From assembly GCA_021815405.1 (NCBI GenBank), contig JAKAGV010000017.1, forward strand, positions 1 through 64,000: DNA of 64,000 nt. Direction: 5' to 3'. This DNA comes from Bacteroidota bacterium (GTDB lineage: Bacteria; Bacteroidota; Ignavibacteria; Ignavibacteriales; Ignavibacteriaceae). A program made the translations under genes and the position numbers. The notes under the pieces were generated by a model that had not been told where the DNA came from, did not search any database, and saw only the letters and a program-made list of their open reading frames with translations. Positions 17,915-27,012 of this stretch are shown piece by piece. Numbering within the stretch: the first letter of the stretch is position 1; the number at the start of each line of letters is the position of its first letter.

Positions 17915-20452
17915 ATGAATATAAAAAATCTTTTTCACTTTATATTTCTTCTTAGCTTTGCAATGCTGAATATCCAAACTACATTTGCTCAATCCAGCGC
18001 CGTAATGAACTCCTCCGACCTTAAGCTTGCATTAGATAAGTTGAATGTACTCGGCAGTGTTTTGTATGTAGCTGCTCATCCCGACGATGAAAACAACGCT
18101 CTACTAGCCTATTTTGCAAAAGGCAAATTACTCAGAACCGGCTATCTTTCGATGACACGCGGAGATGGAGGGCAAAATTTAATCGGTCCGGAACAAGGCG
18201 ATTTATTGGGAGTGATTAGAACTCAAGAGCTTCTTGCTGCCAGGAGAGTTGACGGCGCCAAACAGTACTTTACACGAGCTATTGATTTTGGATTTTCAAA
18301 ATCCGGTGACGAAACTTTCCGTTTTTGGGGAAAGCAAAAAATCTTATCCGATGTTGTATGGGTAATTAGAAAATTCAGACCCGATGTTATTATCACTCGC
18401 TTTCAAGGTACGAAAGCAGACGGGCATGGCAACCATACAGCTTCGGAAATTTTAGCTGCGGAAGCATTCAATCTCTCCGGCAATCCAAAAGCTTTTCCCG
18501 AACAAATTGAGCCGGAGGCTCATCAGCCTTTGGCTGAAGAATATGTAAAACCCTGGCAGGCTAAAAGAATTTTCTGGAATGCTTGGTATCCTCTTTTGGA
18601 AAGAGAGCATGCTGATTTAAATAAATTCATCAAAGTTGATGTAGGTGTTTATAATCCTTTACTTGGAAAATCTTATCCGGAAATTGGAGCCATAGCCAGA
18701 AGTATGCATAAAACTCAAGGATTTGGTTCGAGCCCGCAGTTTGGTGAACAGGTAAATTATTTTTTATTAACAGACGGATCGCCGGTCAAACATGGTTTGT
18801 TTGATGGAATTGATATGACATGGAATCGAATTCAAGGCGGTGAGAAGGTAGGACAGTTACTAAAAGAAGCGGATGATAAATTTAATCCGGAAAATCCATC
18901 TGAAATTCTTCCTTTGCTTTTAAAAGCTTATAAAGAGATGAATCAACTAAAAGATAGTTACTGGGTTCGGTTAAAGAGAAAAGAACTTGTAAACGTTATC
19001 CGCTCTTGTGCAGGAATATATATTCAATCGAATGCTTCGGATTATTCTGCAGTCCCCGGACAAACAATTTCTGTCACTTCAGAAATCATTAATAGATCTA
19101 ACTTCCCCTTTACTTTAAAGAAAATTGAAACGACAGATCAGGTAAATGGAAATGATGTTAACAAAAAGTTGGAGAAAGAAACTCTTTTAAAATTTAACTA
19201 TGAAGTAAAAATTCCGGATGATGCAAAATATTCTCAGCCTTACTGGCTGGTTCATAAACACGGACTTGGCGACTATGTTGTTAATAACCAGCAGCTAATC
19301 GGAAAGCCACAGAATAACCCACCGCTAAAGACTACTTTTATAGTTTCTGCCGGAGATCAGGATTTGGATTTCACAATTCCAGTTCAACATGAATGGAATG
19401 ACCCGGTTGCCGGGGAGAAAATACGACCGTTTATAATTGTTCCCCCGGTTGCAATAAATATTGAAAGTAAAAACTATATCTTCCCGACCGACAGTTCCAG
19501 AAAGATCAATATAGCATTGACTTCAAATGCAAATAACGTTTCCGGAATGCTCAAATTAAATGTTCCCGAAGAATGGAAGATAGAACCTTCACAGCAGAAT
19601 TTTTCAATACCGCAAAAAGGCGATGTGGTTCAGTTTATATTTACAGTTACTCCGCCGCCGACAAGTTCTGACGTTGAATTAAAGGCACAGGCAGATGTCG
19701 GCAATAAAGTGGTTACTCAGGGAATGATCACGATCAGTTATTCTCACATACCAACTCAAGTAGTTTTTCCACCAGCAGAAGCTAAACTTCTAAGACTTAA
19801 CATTAAAAAAGTTGTAAACAATATTGGATATATTATGGGTCCCGGTGATGATATTCCTCAATGTCTTGAAGAACTTGGCTACAAAGTAAACATGCTTACA
19901 AATAAAGATATTGAAAACGGAAATTTATCGAAGTACGATGCGATAATTACCGGAGTTAGAGTTTACAATACTAAACCGGAAATGGTTTACGAACAATCTA
20001 AACTTCTTAATTATGTTAAGAACGGCGGTACGCTTGTAGTTCAATATAATAAAAATTTTGGTTTGGTAACTGATAATATTGGACCATATCCATTCCATAT
20101 ATCTGTACATAGGATTACAGATGAAACATCCAAAGTAAAATTTATTGATCCGGCAAGTCCGCTTTTAAATTTTCCGAATAAAATAACGGAGAAAGATTTT
20201 GACGGCTGGATTCAGGAACGAGGAATTTATTTTGCCGATAAATGGGATCCGCATTATAAAACGGTGATTGAATGCCATGATCCCGGCGAAGACGAACTTC
20301 CTGGCGGTTTAATTTACACCAAGTATGGAAAAGGAGTTTTTATTTATACAGGATATGTTTGGTTCAGAGAATTACCTGCCGGTAATCCAGGAGCTTATCG
20401 GATATTTGTTAATTTACTTTCGGCAGGTAAATCTCCGGAAGTCATCAATTAA
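17915..20452 (+). CDS. Secreted PIG-L family deacetylase
   Basis: About 845 residues. Signal peptide to TTFAQS. The PIG-L (LmbE) domain covers about 40-290: the zinc motif AAHPDDENN, TRGDGGQN, and the second His pair in ADGHGNHTASE. PIG-L enzymes remove N-acetyl groups from sugar conjugates. The remaining ~550 residues include a beta-sandwich (NEW3-type, about 490-610) and a C-terminal ThuA/GATase-like Rossmann segment (about 640-840; LNYVKNGGTLVVQYN). The same three-part architecture occurs in Bacteroidota enzymes. ATG 17915 is preceded by an in-frame GTG at 17912, so either may start translation. Divergent from kdsA across about 160 bp. Substrate unknown. Confidence 0.9.
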   Translation: MNIKNLFHFIFLLSFAMLNIQTTFAQSSAVMNSSDLKLALDKLNVLGSVLYVAAHPDDENNALLAYFAKGKLLRTGYLSMTRGDGGQNLIGPEQGDLLGVIRTQELLAARRVDGAKQYFTRAIDFGFSKSGDETFRFWGKQKILSDVVWVIRKFRPDVIITRFQGTKADGHGNHTASEILAAEAFNLSGNPKAFPEQIEPEAHQPLAEEYVKPWQAKRIFWNAWYPLLEREHADLNKFIKVDVGVYNPLLGKSYPEIGAIARSMHKTQGFGSSPQFGEQVNYFLLTDGSPVKHGLFDGIDMTWNRIQGGEKVGQLLKEADDKFNPENPSEILPLLLKAYKEMNQLKDSYWVRLKRKELVNVIRSCAGIYIQSNASDYSAVPGQTISVTSEIINRSNFPFTLKKIETTDQVNGNDVNKKLEKETLLKFNYEVKIPDDAKYSQPYWLVHKHGLGDYVVNNQQLIGKPQNNPPLKTTFIVSAGDQDLDFTIPVQHEWNDPVAGEKIRPFIIVPPVAINIESKNYIFPTDSSRKINIALTSNANNVSGMLKLNVPEEWKIEPSQQNFSIPQKGDVVQFIFTVTPPPTSSDVELKAQADVGNKVVTQGMITISYSHIPTQVVFPPAEAKLLRLNIKKVVNNIGYIMGPGDDIPQCLEELGYKVNMLTNKDIENGNLSKYDAIITGVRVYNTKPEMVYEQSKLLNYVKNGGTLVVQYNKNFGLVTDNIGPYPFHISVHRITDETSKVKFIDPASPLLNFPNKITEKDFDGWIQERGIYFADKWDPHYKTVIECHDPGEDELPGGLIYTKYGKGVFIYTGYVWFRELPAGNPGAYRIFVNLLSAGKSPEVIN

Positions 20453-20525
20453 TTCGTTCTCTTAATCGTAATCGCTTTAAAAACTAGGACGAGTAAGATA
20501 AAGATTAATGCTATTCCCTTTCTAA

Positions 20526-21161
20526 ATGTTTTTCAATGCAAATTTAAATTGCTATTTTGCGGCTGTTAATCATTTTAATTTTAAATTGGAAAAAGAAAGA
20601 AAGCTCCAGATTATTAAAGCCGCCGCGAAGCGTTTCGATAAACACGGTGTTAATAAAACAACCTTAAATGAAATTGCCCGCGACTTGCGAATTGGTAAAG
20701 CAACTATATACGGATATTTCAATTCCAAGGAGGAGCTTTTCTTTTCTGTGCTTGAATGGGAAGGCTCGCAGTTTCTTGAAGAAGCTCAGAACATCTTTAA
20801 TAAGGAAGAACTTCAATTACGAGATCGTTTTCTACAATACTTTGATTCTAAAGAAAATATATCTCAAAGATATAAACTGATGATTGATTCTTTCATAAAA
20901 GTTCTTGATGAGAAAGGATTTGATGGAGAATTATTATTTATAAAAAATCTTCTTACTAAAGAAGAAGAACTTATTAAATCTGTGCTGTCAAAAGCTAATA
21001 CAAATAAAAATACCTCCCTTGAGCCATCCTTACCTATTTTTCTTGCTCTGAAAAGCTGGGGATTATATTTCGGATTTAAGCTTCACTCACTTTCAACACC
21101 GGAAAATAATATCGACCTAAAAAAAAATCTCTTAAAAGAAATTGATAATTTACTCTTATAA
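20526..21161 (+). CDS. TetR/AcrR-family transcriptional regulator
   Basis: A 211-residue regulator. The HTH (about residues 24-70) reads IIKAAAKRFDKHGVNKTTL, then EIARDLRIGKATIYGYFNSKEELF, a textbook TetR_N pattern. The C-terminal helical domain would bind an unknown ligand. The first ~20 residues are atypical and no good ribosome-binding site is seen; TTG at 20586 (just before EKERK) may be the true start. Downstream on the same strand is a cytochrome c lipoprotein gene it may control. Confidence 0.88.
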   Translation: MFFNANLNCYFAAVNHFNFKLEKERKLQIIKAAAKRFDKHGVNKTTLNEIARDLRIGKATIYGYFNSKEELFFSVLEWEGSQFLEEAQNIFNKEELQLRDRFLQYFDSKENISQRYKLMIDSFIKVLDEKGFDGELLFIKNLLTKEEELIKSVLSKANTNKNTSLEPSLPIFLALKSWGLYFGFKLHSLSTPENNIDLKKNLLKEIDNLLL

Positions 21162-21249
21162 GCTTTTGTAATTTCGCCTCAATCTCTTATTTTGGAACTG
21201 CGGATTCTAATCAATAAAAAATATCTAAAAACAAAATAGAGGTGGTGCT

Positions 21250-21837
21250 ATGAGAAAAAATTTTCTATTTTCATTCCTCTGTGTTCTTTCTTTGCTGTTT
21301 CTCTTTTTGCAGTTTGACTGCTCTTCAAATAAAATGACAAAAGAAGATCAGATTGCGAGAGGGAAATATCTTGTTACTATCGGTGGATGTAATGACTGTC
21401 ATTCACCTAAAATTATGACGCCAATGGGACCTGTTCCTGATTCTACAAGATTATTGTCAGGTCATCCGGCTGAACAGCCGCTTGCTGCTATCGATCCCAA
21501 AACTGTGGCTCCTGGCAACTGGGTTTTAACAGATGATGGAACAACTACATGGGTTGGACCTTGGGGAATTTCTTACACTGCTAATCTTACTCCTGATTCA
21601 TCAACCGGTTTAGGATTATGGACTTCAGATATTTTTATAAAAGCAATGCGAACCGGCAAGCATATGGGCACAGGAAGAATGCTGCTACCGCCTATGCCCT
21701 GGCAATCAATTGGTCAGTTAAGCGATAATGATCTTCGAGCAATTTTCGCTTATCTGCAAACACTAAAACCAATAAACAACAGAGTACCGGCTCCAGTTCC
21801 ACCAAATATGCTTTCAGAAAAATTAATGAATAATTAA
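21250..21837 (+). CDS. Monoheme cytochrome c lipoprotein
   Basis: A 195-residue exported protein. Lipobox LFLQFDC puts the lipidated Cys near residue 25. One heme site, CNDCH (about 54-58), and a probable axial Met in LLPPMPW near the C-terminus match class I cytochrome c. A helix SDNDLRAIFAYLQTL close to the end is the family C-terminal helix. It should carry electrons in the periplasm or at the outer membrane. GAGGTGGTGCT ribosome-binding site before ATG. Followed by a strong terminator, so it is not co-transcribed with the multiheme genes. Confidence 0.88.
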   Translation: MRKNFLFSFLCVLSLLFLFLQFDCSSNKMTKEDQIARGKYLVTIGGCNDCHSPKIMTPMGPVPDSTRLLSGHPAEQPLAAIDPKTVAPGNWVLTDDGTTTWVGPWGISYTANLTPDSSTGLGLWTSDIFIKAMRTGKHMGTGRMLLPPMPWQSIGQLSDNDLRAIFAYLQTLKPINNRVPAPVPPNMLSEKLMNN

Positions 21838-21841
21838 TTCG

Positions 21842-21866
21842 AGGGAGCTTCGGCTCCCTTTTTTTT
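21842..21866 (+). terminator. Rho-independent terminator
   Basis: AGGGAGC (21842-21848), a TTCG tetraloop and GCTCCCT (21853-21859) followed by Ts to 21866. It lies five bases past the cytochrome stop. A clear intrinsic terminator. Confidence 0.93.
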
Positions 21867-22153
21867 CAACCATTCCTAAGACTCCTAACTTAAAATTTCC
21901 TAGCTCAATACCGAGCTAATAATATTCTTTCAAAAATAAAAGTTGTAACTCATTTTTTAACCCAGCTTTCTACGATTTATAAATTGGATCGCACGTCTTT
22001 TCAATTCGCTTTCTCTAAACAAAGAGAAGATTTAGGGCATTTTCTCATGACTGAAAAGCAAAAATTTATTAAATGCTGAATTTTATTACAAGAAGTTTGG
22101 TTTGCTTTTTGAAGTTGTGATAAGAAAAATATTGGAATAATATCCGGTGTAAA
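21867..22153. other. Intergenic leader of the electron-conduit locus
   Basis: No gene seen. Two small hairpins occur: TAGCTC/GAGCTA (21901-21918) and TTCTCT/AGAGAA (22011-22028). I looked for a GEMM-type cyclic-dinucleotide riboswitch, common before cytochrome genes in some bacteria, and saw no matching core. The promoter of the 9-heme cytochrome gene should lie here. Confidence 0.5.
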
Positions 22154-23743
22154 ATGAAAATAAAACTATTTACAACTTTATTGGGGATTCTTTTTGTATC
22201 CTCTGTCGCCTTAAGTCAAAATTTTTACTTAGGAGTTGGAACTTCTAGCGATGTGCAAGGTACTTCATGCGCTTCTTGTCATACAGCTAATAATATTGCA
22301 GCTCAAGATCCTTATTATGATACTTGGAAATTTACAAAACATGCTCAAGCTTATGATTCGCTTAAAACAATTCTAAACTATAGCTGTTTACAATGCCATA
22401 CAACCGGCTGGGATACCTCGGTCGTTAACTATGGCGCCGATGAATATGTAAAGCAAGATACTTCTGTAAAGCACGGTTATGTAATAACTGATTCCGTTGG
22501 TTTTGCAAGAACTAAAAATGTTCAATGCGAAGATTGTCATGGACCTATGGGTAAGGCAGATGGTACTTTAAATACAGAATATCATTTTGGATATTTAACC
22601 GGAACCGGAACAAACGTACCGGATTATTCAGCTCAGGTATGCGGAAAATGCCATTCAGGGCACGATCCATTTTATGAAGAGTGGTCGCAGTCGAAACATG
22701 CACTTTCAACTTCAGGCTCGGCAGCTTTTGCGGCAAATAATAAATCTTGTAACAGATGCCATGTAGCGCAAAACTTTGTTGCTTACATGAAAAATCCTTC
22801 AACCTACAGGGATACAATATTAGTTACGGGAAGCGCAATGCAGCCTCTTACATGCGTGGCTTGCCATGATCCTCACAATGCTCAGTATGTAGCACAATTA
22901 AGAGCGGATGTAACACCGAATGCTGTCATCTGCGATAAATGCCATTACGCCGAAATGGATTCTGTAAATGTTAACGTAGCACCTCACGAACAATCCGGTT
23001 TAGCATTAAGCGGAGATCCGAATTTTGGATATAGATATGCAGGATATAAATATGATAACTCAGCACATAAGTGGGCAGCTACAGAAAGATGCATAAACTG
23101 TCATGTGAACATGTCACCTAATCCTGATGGAAGCAATAATTTTGGTCATACTTTTGAACCTAGAGTTCAAGCCTGCGAACAATGTCATTCAGATTATGCT
23201 ACTTCAGTCAACTTAGCTGACTCTACTAAAATGTTTGATTATAGAAACACGCAGACAACAACCGACAGTCTAATGAATGTTCTTCAGACTAAGTTGAATC
23301 ATGCGTCTTCCGCCGATTCAGCAACCTTCTCATTCAAGGCAGCCAATTACAATCTGCTTGCTGTAGAATCTGATGGTAGTCAAGGAATTCATAACACTAG
23401 ATTGATTCAAGAATTATTAAAGAGTTCGATAGCGTCCTTTACTCCTACAGGTATTGAGAATGTAAAGAATAATATGCCGGCTACTTTCGAATTAAGTCAG
23501 AATTATCCTAATCCATTCAACCCGACAACAACTATTAGATTCTCTTTACCTATTTCATCAAACGTAAAGATTATTATTTATAACGCAGTTGGTCAGCAGG
23601 TTCAAACTCTTATTAACAGATTTTATTCACCGGGAAATTATACAATCCAATGGGATGCCACCAATATGGCTTCAGGTATTTATTTCTATAGGATTGAAGC
23701 AAAGAACTTCAACATGGTGAAGAAGATGGTTCTACTGAAATAA
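22154..23743 (+). CDS. Nine-heme cytochrome c with T9SS sorting domain
   Basis: A 529-residue exported protein. Signal peptide ends VALSQ. Nine CXXCH heme sites are present: CASCH, CLQCH, CEDCH, CGKCH, CNRCH, CVACH, CDKCH, CINCH, CEQCH, all before residue ~360. The last ~85 residues form the type IX sorting domain (LSQNYPNPFNPTTTIRF, then VKIIIYNAVGQQV, then GIYFYRIEA). The protein should thus cross the outer membrane through T9SS and become cell-surface attached, placing nine hemes outside the cell. The heme spacing resembles cytochrome c554-like folds. Substrate or partner unknown; extracellular electron transfer is inferred. Confidence 0.92.
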   Translation: MKIKLFTTLLGILFVSSVALSQNFYLGVGTSSDVQGTSCASCHTANNIAAQDPYYDTWKFTKHAQAYDSLKTILNYSCLQCHTTGWDTSVVNYGADEYVKQDTSVKHGYVITDSVGFARTKNVQCEDCHGPMGKADGTLNTEYHFGYLTGTGTNVPDYSAQVCGKCHSGHDPFYEEWSQSKHALSTSGSAAFAANNKSCNRCHVAQNFVAYMKNPSTYRDTILVTGSAMQPLTCVACHDPHNAQYVAQLRADVTPNAVICDKCHYAEMDSVNVNVAPHEQSGLALSGDPNFGYRYAGYKYDNSAHKWAATERCINCHVNMSPNPDGSNNFGHTFEPRVQACEQCHSDYATSVNLADSTKMFDYRNTQTTTDSLMNVLQTKLNHASSADSATFSFKAANYNLLAVESDGSQGIHNTRLIQELLKSSIASFTPTGIENVKNNMPATFELSQNYPNPFNPTTTIRFSLPISSNVKIIIYNAVGQQVQTLINRFYSPGNYTIQWDATNMASGIYFYRIEAKNFNMVKKMVLLK

Positions 23744-23796
23744 TATTTTATAATGTAGATAAAGTTGTTGTTGTAAATATAAAATTTAATAAAAGC

Positions 23797-23833
23797 TTGT
23801 CAGGCAGTTAACTAGAATTTAGCTGCCAGACAA
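23797..23833 (+). promoter_or_regulatory. Intergenic hairpin
   Basis: TTGTCAGGCAG (23797-23807) pairs with CTGCCAGACAA (23823-23833) with one mismatch. It sits between the 9-heme and 4-heme genes without a T run, so an mRNA-stability or attenuation role is possible. Confidence 0.45.
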
Positions 23834-23876
23834 CAAATTATAAACTAACATAAAAGGTAAATTCATAGGAGGAACA

Positions 23877-24440
23877 ATGTTGAAGAAAATATTAGTAACG
23901 GCATTATTATTTGTATCACCGCTCTTATTGGCACAGAACGAACCAGCAAAGACAGAGGCTAAACCTCATGGTTATGTCGGTGCTGAAATGTGCGGCATGT
24001 GCCATAAGACAGAAAAACAAGGCAAGCAGTTAAGCATCTGGCAAGAAAGCAAGCATGCGCAAGCATATAAGACTTTGCTTACTGACGAAGCAAACAAAAT
24101 AGCTAAAGAAAAAGGCTTCACTACACCGGCAGCAAAAACACCTGAATGTTTAAAGTGTCATGTTACCGCATACGGAGTTGATGCTTCTTTACTTGGTCCC
24201 AAATTTAATATGGAAGATGGTGTACAGTGCGAATCTTGCCATGGTGCAGGTGCAGATTATAAAATGCTTTCTATCATGAAAGATAAAGAGAAAGCAATTG
24301 CAAACGGTTTGCAGATTCATACAGATCTTAAAACTTTTTGCGCTACCTGCCATAATTCGCAAAGCCCAACTTACAAAGAAGGCTGGGATGCAGAAGCAAG
24401 TTTTCAGAAAATCAAACATGATATTCCTAAAGGCAATTAA
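23877..24440 (+). CDS. Four-heme cytochrome c (c554-like)
   Basis: A 187-residue periplasmic cytochrome. Signal peptide to LLLAQ. Four CXXCH sites: CGMCH, CLKCH, CESCH, CATCH. The segment WQESKHAQAYKTL between hemes 1 and 2 is typical of cytochrome c554-type proteins, whose His supplies an axial ligand; the 9-heme protein next door has a similar WKFTKHAQAYDSL. It likely shuttles electrons between the inner membrane and the outer-membrane conduit. AGGAGGAACA ribosome-binding site before ATG, a strong signal. Confidence 0.92.
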   Translation: MLKKILVTALLFVSPLLLAQNEPAKTEAKPHGYVGAEMCGMCHKTEKQGKQLSIWQESKHAQAYKTLLTDEANKIAKEKGFTTPAAKTPECLKCHVTAYGVDASLLGPKFNMEDGVQCESCHGAGADYKMLSIMKDKEKAIANGLQIHTDLKTFCATCHNSQSPTYKEGWDAEASFQKIKHDIPKGN

Positions 24441-24515
24441 CTAAAAAGCTGGTTGAATATCCTGACCTTTTATAGATAATGGCTCAGCCATCACGATGCG
24501 AAAGAAAAAATAAAA

Positions 24516-25793
24516 ATGAAAAGATTACTTGTAATAATTTTCAGTCTGATTTCGGTTTCTACATTAGTCTTTCCACAGAATATTAATATAAACGGAAGAT
24601 TTTCTTCTTCCGTTTATTCTTTTCAAAGATACGATACAGCTCAAGCGTCCAATAATTATCTCAGTGCATATCAAATGCTAATTCTGAATTTAAACAGGGG
24701 TAATGTTGCGCTTCATTCGTATATGAATCTTGAAAATGATCTGGCAACAAAGATTGACGGTACACCGAGAATGAGTTTCTATAATTTATTTCTCGAAGTA
24801 CGAAACCTTTTTAATATTGCTAATGTTAAGCTTGGAAGGCAGCCATTGTTCAATAGTGTTGCCGGAGGAATATTCGACGGCTTAAACCTTGATCTGAAAA
24901 AAGATGCTTACAAATTTACCGCTTATTACGGCGGTAATGTACCCGCTTATGAAAAACTTGAGGTGACAAATGATTTTGCACATAATTTTGTTCTCGGCGG
25001 AAAATTTACAACTGATGCTATTAAAAATTTCCAGGTTGATTTAAGTTACATCAACAAGAACTATCAGCCTGAACCATACTGGGCAACACGTCTTGATGCT
25101 AGCCTTAATCCTATTCAAGTTTTAATAGAAAACAATTCCTGCCAGTACCAGTTTGCTTCTGCAGAAGTTGCGTACAATCTACAGAATAAGCTTTCTATCA
25201 ATACAAGGTATGATTATGATTTAAATTTTAATACAACATCTAAAGTTGAATTAGACGGTACATATAATCCAACTAAAAAATTTAATCTCGACTTCTACTA
25301 TAATTTCAGAGCACCGGAAATTAGATACAACTCTATATTCTCGGTATTCGATTACGGGAACACTCAGGAAGTTGAAGTAGGTGCCGGATATGCGTTAAAT
25401 AAAATATTTACTTTATCCGGAAGATACGGAGATGTAGTTTATCAGGATGCAAACTCTCAGAGAGTTACTATAGGGATAAATTCCAATTATGGAAGCTTTT
25501 CCTATAGAAAGACATTCGGCTATGCTGGCGAGCTTGATGCATTATCATTGTATGGTGCTTATTCCCTATTGCAGGGAATGCTAACACCATCGCTGGGATT
25601 AACTTACACAAAATACAAATTGTCAGATTCCGATGCCGCAAATGATCTTGCTGCCATTATAGCAGATGTTAATGTACGTCCGTTAAATATGTTGTCCGTT
25701 GATGTACAGGGGCAATATATGGATAATAAAATCTACCGTAACGACTTCAGGTTGTTTCTAAAACTAAATTACTGGTTTAATACAAATTTCTGA
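24516..25793 (+). CDS. Outer-membrane beta-barrel protein of the cytochrome locus
   Basis: A 425-residue protein with a signal peptide (to TLVFPQ) and alternating hydrophobic-polar strands throughout, ending in a terminal aromatic residue (NYWFNTNF), as outer-membrane barrels do. Lengthy strands such as FNLDFYYNFRAPEI and KIFTLSGRYGD are visible. Its place among four multiheme cytochrome genes suggests it is the porin sheath of a conduit, like MtrB or PioB in function, though no sequence signature of those families (such as an N-terminal CXXC) was found. Barrel nature fairly sure; role inferred. Confidence 0.72.
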   Translation: MKRLLVIIFSLISVSTLVFPQNININGRFSSSVYSFQRYDTAQASNNYLSAYQMLILNLNRGNVALHSYMNLENDLATKIDGTPRMSFYNLFLEVRNLFNIANVKLGRQPLFNSVAGGIFDGLNLDLKKDAYKFTAYYGGNVPAYEKLEVTNDFAHNFVLGGKFTTDAIKNFQVDLSYINKNYQPEPYWATRLDASLNPIQVLIENNSCQYQFASAEVAYNLQNKLSINTRYDYDLNFNTTSKVELDGTYNPTKKFNLDFYYNFRAPEIRYNSIFSVFDYGNTQEVEVGAGYALNKIFTLSGRYGDVVYQDANSQRVTIGINSNYGSFSYRKTFGYAGELDALSLYGAYSLLQGMLTPSLGLTYTKYKLSDSDAANDLAAIIADVNVRPLNMLSVDVQGQYMDNKIYRNDFRLFLKLNYWFNTNF

Positions 25794-25803
25794 TTGTAAT
25801 AAA

Positions 25804-27009
25804 ATGAAAATCAAACACGCATACATTTATTTAATATCCATAATAGCAGGCGTGATTTTACTTGCTGCCTTTACGCTTAATAAATCTTCCGATCAACCAA
25901 AGAGCAATAAAGAATTAATAAAATTCTCACACAAGACCCACTATGGAAATGCAGAGTGCGAAGATTGTCATTCTACAGTTAGAACCAGTAAATCTCTTAA
26001 CGATAGACTGCTGCCTAACCACGATAATTGTGCAAACTGTCATGATGTTACTGATGAAAAGAAATGCAGCAAGTGTCATTATGAAGGTATAAATGAACCG
26101 TTGATTCAAAAAAAGTATGAACTCACTTTTAATCACAGCGCTCACCTTTCTCAGAAAAATGTAAAATGCGAAACATGCCATAAAGGTATCTGGAATGTAG
26201 CCTATGCTGAAGATGCACCGCAAGGATCGCCTTCAATGGAAACATGCTACTCATGCCATAATGGTACCACCGTGGCTTCCAATGCTTGTGAAACTTGCCA
26301 TACTTCTACTGCCAATTTAATACCTCAGTCTCACAAGAATGTATCTTTCATTCATACGCATAAATTTGCTGCAAGAGAAATGAATGCTAACTGTGCAATG
26401 TGCCATGACAATGCTTCTTGCCAGGACTGCCATTCTTCAACAAATATGATTACAGAGAATAATACTCCTAATAATTTTTATAGACCTTATTCACCAAGCA
26501 ATTCTGGAACGGGCATTAAACAGCAGAAAATTACACGAGTTCATAGTCTTAATTACGTTTACACACACGGCATTGATGCTAGAGCCCATTCATCCGAATG
26601 CCGCTCTTGTCATCAAGAAGAAACCTTCTGCACGAATTGCCACCAAGGAAAGAATGCGGATTACTCAATGAGCGGCGTTGAACCGATGTCGCATCTAAAA
26701 TCTACTTTCATGAATCCTGTTATCGGATCCGGCGGCGGCGACCATGCGAGACTTGCTAGGAGAGATATTGAAAGCTGCGCCGCATGCCATGATGTTCAAG
26801 GCGGCGATCCTACATGTATAAAATGCCATACTGATCCTGATGGAATTCAAGGTACAAATCCAAAAACGCATCCGGCAAACTATATGAAAGATGTGTATGG
26901 AGATTGGCATAACAGCGAAGGTTCAATTTGCTTTAACTGTCATACTAATACTCATCAGGCTGGTATCGGATTCTGCGGTTATTGCCATGGATCAAATGTA
27001 AACAGATAA
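25804..27009 (+). CDS. Fourteen-heme cytochrome c
   Basis: A 401-residue protein with an N-terminal membrane segment (residues 7-24) acting as signal or anchor. Fourteen CXXCH sites are present: CEDCH, CANCH, CSKCH, CETCH, CYSCH, CETCH, CAMCH, CQDCH, CRSCH, CTNCH, CAACH, CIKCH, CFNCH, CGYCH. Many additional His residues (FSHKTHY, FNHSAHL, FIHTHKF) would serve as distal ligands, as in cytochrome c3/c7-type and MtrA-like electron wires. It starts ten bases after the barrel gene, so the two are probably co-expressed and may form a plug-in-barrel complex across the outer membrane. That assembly is inferred. Confidence 0.92.
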   Translation: MKIKHAYIYLISIIAGVILLAAFTLNKSSDQPKSNKELIKFSHKTHYGNAECEDCHSTVRTSKSLNDRLLPNHDNCANCHDVTDEKKCSKCHYEGINEPLIQKKYELTFNHSAHLSQKNVKCETCHKGIWNVAYAEDAPQGSPSMETCYSCHNGTTVASNACETCHTSTANLIPQSHKNVSFIHTHKFAAREMNANCAMCHDNASCQDCHSSTNMITENNTPNNFYRPYSPSNSGTGIKQQKITRVHSLNYVYTHGIDARAHSSECRSCHQEETFCTNCHQGKNADYSMSGVEPMSHLKSTFMNPVIGSGGGDHARLARRDIESCAACHDVQGGDPTCIKCHTDPDGIQGTNPKTHPANYMKDVYGDWHNSEGSICFNCHTNTHQAGIGFCGYCHGSNVNR

Positions 27010-27012
27010 TTT

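Noticed and set aside
21867-22153. c-di-GMP (GEMM) riboswitch before the cytochrome genes
   Set aside because: The conserved core of that class was not found on the plus strand.
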